Virus record (IMG/VR): IMGVR_UViG_3300017743_004982
Coordinates: 1 to 20,696 of that record
Strand: one strand, 5' to 3'
DNA length: 20,696 nucleotides
Source of the DNA: a virus
How positions within the stretch are numbered: position 1 is the stretch's first letter; each line of letters starts with the position of its first letter. The translations under genes were made by a program, and so were the position numbers. Under the pieces are notes generated by a model, which worked only from the letters and a program-made list of their open reading frames with translations, had not been told where the DNA came from and made no database searches. Positions 15,229 to 20,696 of this stretch are shown in pieces.

Positions 15229-15477
15229 ATGGCAAAACAACCTCAAATGAACATTGACTTGAATAATACCGAGTCTGTAGAACACAAAAACGGCAAAATC
15301 TGGACTCAAGGATTTCTTATTAGAAAAATTTCTAAATTTGTAGCTGGAACAGATGAAGACGCTATGATGCCTATTCCCATTTTTTATGATTCTGTTAGTG
15401 GAGAGATTTTACAAGCAACCCTACCAAAAGAATTAAGAGATGACCAGCCCGAAAAACCTCTTCGAGTGGTTGACTGA
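15229..15477 (+). CDS. 82-aa protein upstream of gp62, unknown function
   Basis: 82 aa. It begins with a polar arm (MAKQPQMNIDLNNTESVEHK), followed by a beta-rich core (KIWTQGFLIRKISKFVAG) and MMPIPIFYDSVSGEILQATLP, and ends KPLRVVD. Its last 38 bases overlap the start of gp62 in another frame, a long overlap that suggests tight coupling between the two. No cysteines, no membrane segment, no recognised family. The core could be a small beta-barrel, but I cannot assign one. The A-rich AGAAAG just before the ATG is the nearest thing to a Shine-Dalgarno in this region and is weak. Confidence 0.65.
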   Translation: MAKQPQMNIDLNNTESVEHKNGKIWTQGFLIRKISKFVAGTDEDAMMPIPIFYDSVSGEILQATLPKELRDDQPEKPLRVVD

Positions 15478-15871
15478 GATAACAGTCAATAAAACTCCTA
15501 TTACAGAAATTTCGGAAGAATCATGGGATAAGTTTAATTCTTACATGATACATAGATATGTATCTATGAATATAGATTACATTGATATTGCAAATTATAT
15601 TCAAAAAATTAATCCACAAAATAAGAAACAAATTTATTCCATATATAAAGAAATGATTCCAAAGAAAAAAGTCTGGTTAAAGTATACTAAAAACGAAGAG
15701 AAAAAAAATTATCAAGAATTAGCTGAATATGTTGCTGATTATTATGAATGCTCCTTAGGTGAAGCTGATCATTATATTGATATTTTAGGTGTTAGTGTTA
15801 GAAGTATTCTTTGGGAATTAGGAGTTGAAGAAGAAGAAGTTGATAAATTAATTCAAAAAGCCCAATTATGA
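15440..15871 (+). CDS. 62: Clamp-loader small subunit (gp62-like)
   Basis: 143 aa; T4 gp62 is 187. It starts NLFEWLTEITVNK, continues with a helical FNSYMIHRYVSMNIDYIDI segment (about 30-48) and the basic IPKKKVWLKYTKNEE (about 71-85), and ends with YECSLGEADHYIDILG and an acidic helix. Gp62 proteins are poorly conserved, but the sequence of segments N/HRYxSM, iPKxKxxxKY, then an acidic helical tail is characteristic. Location in the same operon as gp44 supports it. Gp62 forms one of five subunits of the loader, has no ATPase site, and indeed none is visible. The start ATG lies inside the preceding gene (38-base overlap); a later start would remove the conserved LFEWL end. Confidence 0.8.
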   Translation: MTSPKNLFEWLTEITVNKTPITEISEESWDKFNSYMIHRYVSMNIDYIDIANYIQKINPQNKKQIYSIYKEMIPKKKVWLKYTKNEEKKNYQELAEYVADYYECSLGEADHYIDILGVSVRSILWELGVEEEEVDKLIQKAQL

Positions 15872-16086
15872 GTACTTTAGTAAAAATGCTTAAATCTACA
15901 GCAGAAGCCGATAAAGCAAAAGCATTATTAACTCTAGACTTACTAGAAAACCACCCAGCAGGTATTGGAGATCATTCAACAGATGATTTTTATAAAAATG
16001 CAAATGAAGCTCTTGAAATGTTAGCTGATGCTGATGATAGATTAGATGCAATTGAAAAATATTTAGTTAAAAAACAAGTTATTTAA
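15868..16086 (+). CDS. 72-aa helical protein, unknown function
   Basis: 72 aa, overlapping the gp62 stop (ATGA) and followed by the Nmad1-like gene after one base. It is nearly all helix-forming: MSTLVKMLKSTAEADKAKAL, then LLENHPAGIGDHSTDDFY as a turn, then NEALEMLADADDRLDAIEKYL. The second half is acidic and could form a coiled coil. No catalytic motif. It may be a small adaptor or structural helper; the coupled position after gp62 suggests early expression with the replisome. No family is recognised with confidence. Confidence 0.65.
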   Translation: MSTLVKMLKSTAEADKAKALLTLDLLENHPAGIGDHSTDDFYKNANEALEMLADADDRLDAIEKYLVKKQVI

Positions 16087-16087
16087 A

Positions 16088-16444
16088 ATGGAAAAAAAAT
16101 TAGGTTCTAATATTAAAGCAAGTGAAATTATTAAAAAAGAATATCCTCATATTTACAATGGTTATATGGCTGTCGTGGAAGAGCAACTGGAGCTATTCAG
16201 CAAAAAACATCTGGACTATGGTATGGCTAATATCAGTGCTGGGACTTTACTTGCTACTAAAGAAGAAAGGGCTTTTGCTCTTACAGGACTTTGGTATAGA
16301 ATAAGTGATAAAATTAGTAGGTGGAAAAATCTATTAATTAATAATAAAGTTATTAATAACGAACCTCTAACAGATACTTATCAAGATATTGTAAATTATG
16401 GTATCATTGCTCAATTAGTAGAGCGTGGTTTATGGAAAAAATAA
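16088..16444 (+). CDS. DUF1599 / Nmad1-like protein (nucleotide modification associated domain)
   Basis: 118 aa, all helical. The signature order is KKHLDYGMANIS (39-50), GLWYRISDKISRWKNLL (67-83), then EPLTDTYQDIVNYGIIAQL (92-110). This is the (K/N)xxDYG...RIxDKxxRxxxL...E...DTxxDxxxY layout of DUF1599, renamed nucleotide modification associated domain 1 because it occurs beside DNA-base-modifying enzymes in phages. Its helices and acidic positions (Glu92, Asp96, Asp100) are consistent with a MazG/PRA-PH-like nucleotide hydrolase, which would remove a competing or modified nucleotide. Together with FolE, QueD, QueE and the MazG-like gene, it makes a case for altered guanine in this phage's DNA or RNA. 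Biochemical activity is unproven for the family as far as I know. Confidence 0.75.
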   Translation: MEKKLGSNIKASEIIKKEYPHIYNGYMAVVEEQLELFSKKHLDYGMANISAGTLLATKEERAFALTGLWYRISDKISRWKNLLINNKVINNEPLTDTYQDIVNYGIIAQLVERGLWKK

Positions 16445-16447
16445 ACT

Positions 16448-17443
16448 GTGAAAGACTTAATTTGCATAACAGCACATTGTCCTAATACTGAAAAAAGAAA
16501 AATATTACTTGATTTAGTTTTAGGGTTACAACCAATTAGAGATGACTTTGATATTATGGTTGTAAGTCATACCCCTATTACATCGGATGTACAAGAAAAA
16601 GTAGATTGGGCAATCTATGATAAAGATAATGAATTATTAACTGAATGGAAGTATCAAAATTCTCCATGGTTTCACCCTGAAAATAAACATATTCAATCTA
16701 TCTTTTTTGGAGCTGGAAACACTTACCTTCCAGTACATAAACAATTAATTACTGGATATTCCTTAGCTAAAACTTTTGGTTATGAAAAAATTCATATAAC
16801 TGAATATGATGCTTATTATAAAGATTTTACTGAATTTTATGATAATTCTAAGGTTTTAGATGATTACGATGCTGTATTATATAAAAAACCTAATGGTTAT
16901 GGGGAAATTAATATTGAATGGGGATTAGGATGTTTTCATGCTGCTAAAATTTCTTCTTTAGATGAAAGAGCGTTTAATTATACTAGTGATTCTATAAAAG
17001 AAGAATTAGAAAATGCTTCTATTAAAACTACTGAAAAAAGAACCGAAGATATATATACAGCAAATAATAATAAAGTTTTATTTAAGGACCATAAACTTCT
17101 TACTCAGAATGGCAATCAAATAAGGTTAGTTAATTTTCATGCTTTAGATCTAGATATGCAATGGGCTGTTCCTGTTTATGATCCAAAAATTAATCAAATT
17201 GTATTTGTAGGGTGGAATGAATCATCAAATAAACCTTGTAATGTAACTGTTATTATTAATAATTCTCGAGTTTTGAATTTCCCAAATCTTAAAAAATTAC
17301 GTTGGTTTATAGAACCTCTTGGATCCCCAGAAGAAATATCAGATATTACTATTCTAATAAATAATAAATTAAGCCGACATATTCATCTCCACCCAGATAA
17401 TATAGAAGATTTTAAATATTATAACTTTATCAAAGATGACTAA
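16448..17443 (+). CDS. Glycosyltransferase-like protein (GT-A type)
   Basis: 331 aa with GTG as the likely start (16448), four bases after the previous stop; the next in-frame ATG would remove the first strand. The opening ICITAHCPNTEKRKILLDLV and then DIMVVSHTPI resemble the first beta-alpha unit of nucleotide-sugar transferases, with HITEYDAYYKDFTEFY (about 116-131) as the central acidic region where a DxD-like motif would bind metal and UDP-sugar. GLGCFHAAKISSL may be part of the acceptor site. The C-terminal third (about 235-330) is a separate beta-rich region. The product has no membrane segment. It overlaps the aminotransferase gene by 8 bases and is the first gene of the glycan-type block. 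Sugar and acceptor unknown. Confidence 0.62.
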   Translation: MKDLICITAHCPNTEKRKILLDLVLGLQPIRDDFDIMVVSHTPITSDVQEKVDWAIYDKDNELLTEWKYQNSPWFHPENKHIQSIFFGAGNTYLPVHKQLITGYSLAKTFGYEKIHITEYDAYYKDFTEFYDNSKVLDDYDAVLYKKPNGYGEINIEWGLGCFHAAKISSLDERAFNYTSDSIKEELENASIKTTEKRTEDIYTANNNKVLFKDHKLLTQNGNQIRLVNFHALDLDMQWAVPVYDPKINQIVFVGWNESSNKPCNVTVIINNSRVLNFPNLKKLRWFIEPLGSPEEISDITILINNKLSRHIHLHPDNIEDFKYYNFIKDD

Positions 17444-18581
17444 AAAAATAGATTTATTTAAAGTTTTTATGGCACCTACAGCTGCTGAAGAAGTATCAAA
17501 AGTTCTTAATAGTGGTTATATTGGCCAAGGACCTAAAGTTAATGAGTTTGAAAATCAATTAAAAAATCATTTTAACCATGATTATATTCAGACTGTAAAT
17601 GCGGGTACATCAGCATTGCATTTAGCCTTACATTTATTGAAATCTCCTGATTCTCAATGGCCTGGATTAACCTCAGATGATGAGGTTTTAACTACTGCTA
17701 TGACTTGTACAGCTTCAAATTGGCCTGTATTAGCTAATGGTTTGAAATTAAAATGGGTTGATATTGATCCAAAAACATTAAACATGGATCTTGATGATTT
17801 AGCTCGTAAAATTACTCCTAAAACTAAAGTTATTATTTTAGTTCATTGGGGTGGGTATCCTATTGATTTAGATCGAATAAAACAAATTCAAGATAAAACA
17901 TACCAAATGTATGGTTTCAAACCTGCTATAATTGAAGATGGAGCTCATTCATTTGGTTCAAGTTATAAAGGTAAACCTATTGGTACCCATGGTAATTTAA
18001 CTATGTTTTCATTACAAGCAATTAAACATATTACTTCAATTGATGGTGGTTTATTACTTTCACCTCATAAGAAATTACATGATAGAGGTAAATTAGCTCG
18101 TTGGTATGGGATAGACCGTGATGGAGATAGAAAAGATTTTCGTTGTGAAGCTGATATCGAAGAATGGGGATTTAAATTTCATATGAATGATGTTTGTGCT
18201 ACTGTTGGAATTGAAAACTTTAAACATTTAGACGAAATTGTTTCTAAACATAAAGCAAATGCTGCTTATTATGATAAAGAATTACAAAATATTCCTGGGG
18301 TAACTCTCCTAGAACGCAAACCAGGTCATGATTCTGCATTTTGGATTTATTCTATGTTAGTAGAAAATCGTCCTGGTTTTTATAAGTGGATGGATGAGTG
18401 TAATATTACAGTATCTCAAGTTCATGAACGAAATGATAAACATACTTGTGTAACTGAATATCGTTCTCATCTCCCAACATTAGACAAAATTATTAAAAAT
18501 ATAGTTTCAATCCCTGTTGGTTGGTGGATAAGTCAAGAAGAAAGAGAATATATAGCAGATTGTATTAAAAAAGGGTGGTAA
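17436..18581 (+). CDS. DegT/DnrJ/EryC1/StrS-family PLP aminotransferase
   Basis: 381 aa, full length for the family. Typical segments are GYIGQGPKVNEFE (28-40), VNAGTSALHLAL (54-65), DGAHSFGSSYKGK (168-180) and the PLP-binding lysine Lys197 in FSLQAIKHITSIDGG. A conserved aspartate (Asp168) contacts the PLP ring nitrogen. These enzymes put an amino group on keto sugars, usually nucleotide-linked, to make amino sugars for lipopolysaccharide, capsule or S-layer glycans. The C-terminal part (SQVHERNDKHTCV...) departs from the usual VHYPPIHLQ pattern, so the substrate may be atypical. It lies between a glycosyltransferase-like gene and a DUF1919-like gene, and upstream of a GNAT gene; aminotransfer followed by N-acetylation is a common sugar pathway. 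Confidence 0.92.
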   Translation: MTKKIDLFKVFMAPTAAEEVSKVLNSGYIGQGPKVNEFENQLKNHFNHDYIQTVNAGTSALHLALHLLKSPDSQWPGLTSDDEVLTTAMTCTASNWPVLANGLKLKWVDIDPKTLNMDLDDLARKITPKTKVIILVHWGGYPIDLDRIKQIQDKTYQMYGFKPAIIEDGAHSFGSSYKGKPIGTHGNLTMFSLQAIKHITSIDGGLLLSPHKKLHDRGKLARWYGIDRDGDRKDFRCEADIEEWGFKFHMNDVCATVGIENFKHLDEIVSKHKANAAYYDKELQNIPGVTLLERKPGHDSAFWIYSMLVENRPGFYKWMDECNITVSQVHERNDKHTCVTEYRSHLPTLDKIIKNIVSIPVGWWISQEEREYIADCIKKGW

Positions 18582-18582
18582 A

Positions 18583-19551
18583 ATGATTGAAATTACCCAA
18601 GCTACATATGGAGGAAGAATTCATTATACTGCTAAACAAGAGGTAAACACTCCACTTCAAGTAATTCTTAAAGATAAGAATTTAGAAGGAGAAATTTACA
18701 TAATGTCTCATAATAATTTATCTTTTACTGATTATTCATTCTCAGTATCTTCAGTAGTTTTACCTTTTTTAAAATCCCCTTATTTAGAAATTACTTTAGG
18801 TTCTCAGACCACATCTTATCCTTTTAATTTTGATAAAGGACCTTTAAATAATTTTTCTATAATATCAAATTCGTGTTTAGGTTGGAGAACTTATGAAAAA
18901 TTTAATTCTTCTTATAATTCTCCTACTATTGGTAATTTAATTTTAGATGATTTAGAATATTTAAGATTTTGTGAACACAATGAAACTTATTTAAATGCTG
19001 AAATGGTATTTGGAGAAAGCAAAGGTAATATAAATTTTAAAAATAGTTGTGGAAATATTAGAGTTATTAATGATGAAGCTGATATACCTGATAATTATCC
19101 TATTAGTCATCATTTAGATTTAGAAATTCATTGGATACATACCCATCCAAGATCTAAACTTACTTTTAAAGATAATATCTATCATTATGTAGAATTTAAA
19201 GACCAAATAATTCCTTTATCAACATTTAAAGAAAAATGGATTAGAAGAATAAATAGAATTAAATCAACAGAAAAAATATTTATTTGGTCTTCTTCTGAAT
19301 TATTTAATGCTCATGGTAATTGGGAAAGAAAACAAATTATTGATAGATTTAAATCACTCCCAGATAGAAGTATTTTTCTTACTGAACGAAAAGAAGAAGC
19401 ATTTGAAGATGATTTACATATAGTTAAATATATTCCTAAATGGGAAGGAAATTCTCAATATAAAAGAGATTCATCAGGGGGAATGTTATGGAATGATCAA
19501 TTAGCTAATGCACAGATTATTCACGATATAATTATTTCAAAATTTATATAA
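18583..19551 (+). CDS. DUF1919-like protein with N-terminal beta-rich extension
   Basis: 322 aa. From about residue 90 the protein shows NFSIISNSCLGWRTYEKFN, YNSPTIGNLIL, DLEIHWIHTHP and KEKWIRRINRI, which match the order of motifs in DUF1919 proteins found in exopolysaccharide and capsule loci. The first 90 residues are beta-rich with Thr/Ser/Leu strands (IYIMSHNNLSFTDYSFSVSS) and could be a carbohydrate-binding or structural module. Overall it would act in the cytoplasm on a glycan or its precursor; no reaction is established for DUF1919. The start ATG follows the aminotransferase stop by one base, and the stop overlaps the GNAT start. A C-terminal SSGGMLWNDQLANAQIIHDI segment is also reminiscent of the family end. 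Confidence 0.72.
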   Translation: MIEITQATYGGRIHYTAKQEVNTPLQVILKDKNLEGEIYIMSHNNLSFTDYSFSVSSVVLPFLKSPYLEITLGSQTTSYPFNFDKGPLNNFSIISNSCLGWRTYEKFNSSYNSPTIGNLILDDLEYLRFCEHNETYLNAEMVFGESKGNINFKNSCGNIRVINDEADIPDNYPISHHLDLEIHWIHTHPRSKLTFKDNIYHYVEFKDQIIPLSTFKEKWIRRINRIKSTEKIFIWSSSELFNAHGNWERKQIIDRFKSLPDRSIFLTERKEEAFEDDLHIVKYIPKWEGNSQYKRDSSGGMLWNDQLANAQIIHDIIISKFI

Positions 19552-20015
19552 TGAATTTAAGACCTTTAACTGAAGGTGATTTACCTTTTTTATTAGAAAT
19601 TAGAAATGATGATTCCACAAGATGTAATTTAGAAAATAATTCTAAATTTACTTTAAAAGAATCTCTAGAATGGTTTAGGCAAAATAAACCTAAATGGTAT
19701 ATTATAGAGGCATATAAAGTAGTAACAGAACAAAAATTAATCCAAATGGATTCTGTAGGCTATTTTAGAACTAATGGTGGTGAAGTTGGTTGTGATATAC
19801 ACCCTAATTTTAGAAGACGTGGTTATGCAAAACAGGCTTATGAAACTTATCTTGAAGATAAAGAATATGCTTCATTATGGGTTTTTGAGGATAATTTTGC
19901 AAAAGAATTATATAAAAAATTAGGTTTTTACTATACCCAAAAAAGTAAAATAGTTAGAGAAAGAAAATATTTACAAATGGAATGGATATCAATTGAATCA
20001 ATGACTTATGGATAA
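19551..20015 (+). CDS. GNAT-family N-acetyltransferase
   Basis: 154 aa with the complete GNAT fold. The first strand and helix are NLRPLTEGDLPFLLEIRND (2-20). The acetyl-CoA pyrophosphate loop is VGCDIHPNFRRRGYAKQAYE (79-98), containing the RxxGYA signature. A terminal conserved region (ASLWVFEDNFAKELYKKLGFYY, about 106-127, cited in part) carries the NxxAxxLYxKLGF pattern that closes the CoA site. It transfers acetyl from acetyl-CoA to an amine; next to a DegT aminotransferase, an amino-sugar is a plausible acceptor, like WecD or PseH, but a ribosomal or host protein target cannot be excluded. It overlaps the preceding ORF by one base and the following gene by 8 bases. Confidence 0.88.
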   Translation: MNLRPLTEGDLPFLLEIRNDDSTRCNLENNSKFTLKESLEWFRQNKPKWYIIEAYKVVTEQKLIQMDSVGYFRTNGGEVGCDIHPNFRRRGYAKQAYETYLEDKEYASLWVFEDNFAKELYKKLGFYYTQKSKIVRERKYLQMEWISIESMTYG

Positions 20016-20696
20016 TAAAGTTTGTTTTATTACTAGTTTTTGGTTAGGAGAAAGACGTATGGAATCTCCATCATATAAAGAAGATAGATTATATTTTTTA
20101 AAAAAACAAATTGAACTTCTTCAAACAAAAAAACACACCCTATCCAAGATTATATTTAATTTTAATATAACCCCAGAACATTACTCTTATTTATCTGAAA
20201 TAATTTCTATAACTCCTAAACAAATCCAAGGTACAGAAGTAGAAATTAATATTAGAGAAAATATAGGTATTAGTTATGGAGCTTGGTCTGATTGTTTTTC
20301 TAAACATAAAAGTGATTATGATTACTATGTTTTTAATGAAGATGATTATTTCTTTGTTCAAGATAATTGGGATACTTATTTAGTTAATAAACATAATTCA
20401 TATAATGATTGCGGTTATCTTTGTATGTTTGTTAGAGAACCTCATGAATGGAATAATTACAGAAAAATTGCTGGAAGTAGTGTAGGTATTGCTTCAAGTA
20501 AAACTTTAATGAAAATTTACTCTAAATATGGCAAACTCCCTAGCTTAGATAAAAAAGTAGATCATGCTTTAGAAGAATATAAAGTAGGTCAAGATATACA
20601 AAACCAATTTGGATTTGCTTTTCTAGAAGTAGGTTTAAATTTATATGATGTAAGAGATGATTATGCTATTTTATTTGAAAAAGGATCACCTTTAGA
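20008..20696 (+). CDS. Glycosyltransferase-like protein, partial (cut by window end)
   Basis: An open frame from ATG 20008 (overlapping the GNAT gene by 8 bases) to the window edge, about 229 codons without a stop. The N-terminus is MDNKVCFITSFWLGERRMES, then a helix and a NITPEHY strand. The region NIGISYGAWSDCFSKH precedes YYVFNEDDYFFVQDNW (about 106-121), where EDDYFF resembles the DxD-containing EDD(Y)xF motif of family-2-like glycosyltransferases. Later segments include GYLCMFVREPHEW and AGSSVGIAS. The acidic motif in this context suggests metal-dependent transfer of a sugar from a nucleotide donor. The C-terminus is missing, so domain count is unknown. It continues the glycan block. Confidence 0.62.
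   Translation, partial: MDNKVCFITSFWLGERRMESPSYKEDRLYFLKKQIELLQTKKHTLSKIIFNFNITPEHYSYLSEIISITPKQIQGTEVEINIRENIGISYGAWSDCFSKHKSDYDYYVFNEDDYFFVQDNWDTYLVNKHNSYNDCGYLCMFVREPHEWNNYRKIAGSSVGIASSKTLMKIYSKYGKLPSLDKKVDHALEEYKVGQDIQNQFGFAFLEVGLNLYDVRDDYAILFEKGSPL

Overview
The window is a dense, AT-rich, single-strand block (every supported gene is on +) from a tailed phage of the T4-like myovirus type. The evidence is the replisome set: a family-B DNA polymerase (gp43), a sliding clamp (gp45), and clamp-loader large (gp44) and small (gp62) subunits. Around them sit genes often seen in T4-like phages of aquatic bacteria: thioredoxin, QueD/QueE/FolE, MazG-like, TalC and Hsp20. The host is probably a Bacteroidota (flavobacterium-like) species. 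Genes lack Shine-Dalgarno sequences and instead start after A/T-rich leaders, and two intergenic gaps carry an identical 14-mer containing a TATATTTA box like the Bacteroidota -7 element (TAnnTTTG), one of them with TTTG 20 bases upstream. This host call is an inference. No gene-free stretch exceeds about 100 bases. I saw no tRNA, CRISPR array, integrase, transposase or homing endonuclease. Layout. (1) 1-4581, precursor and nucleotide metabolism: a partial gene, a small membrane protein, thioredoxin, QueD-like, QueE-like, a 57-aa ORF, a methyltransferase, a hypoxanthine/guanine phosphoribosyltransferase, GTP cyclohydrolase I and a MazG-like pyrophosphohydrolase. FolE, QueD and QueE are the first three steps from GTP to 7-carboxy-7-deazaguanine; QueC and a DNA transglycosylase are not in the window. 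(2) 4578-9482, a DNA polymerase gene split into two ORFs between catalytic motif B and motif C. About 2.2 kb lies between the halves and encodes an 83-aa protein, KDO-8-phosphate synthase (KdsA), a small HAD-type phosphatase, a TalC-like transaldolase/F6P aldolase and a minimal Smr-domain protein. The halves together (586 + 309 aa) match the length of an intact T4 gp43. (3) 9485-13908: sliding clamp, Hsp20, a small protein, complete GroES and GroEL, a small protein and an FkbM-type methyltransferase. (4) 13945-16444: gp44, three small ORFs, gp62, a small ORF and a DUF1599/Nmad1-like protein. (5) 16448-20696, glycan-type genes: two glycosyltransferase-like proteins (the last cut by the window edge), a DegT/StrS aminotransferase, a DUF1919-like protein and a GNAT acetyltransferase. 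Most genes abut or overlap by 1-17 bases (ATGA or TAATG junctions), so they are probably read as long, translationally coupled transcripts, with likely restarts before the 92-aa gene/groESL and before gp44. Themes: replication, a deazaguanine/nucleotide-pool module, a folding module, and sugar genes placed both inside the polymerase and at the right end. The most unusual feature is the split polymerase with a sugar-metabolism cassette, and no visible mobile enzyme, between its halves.
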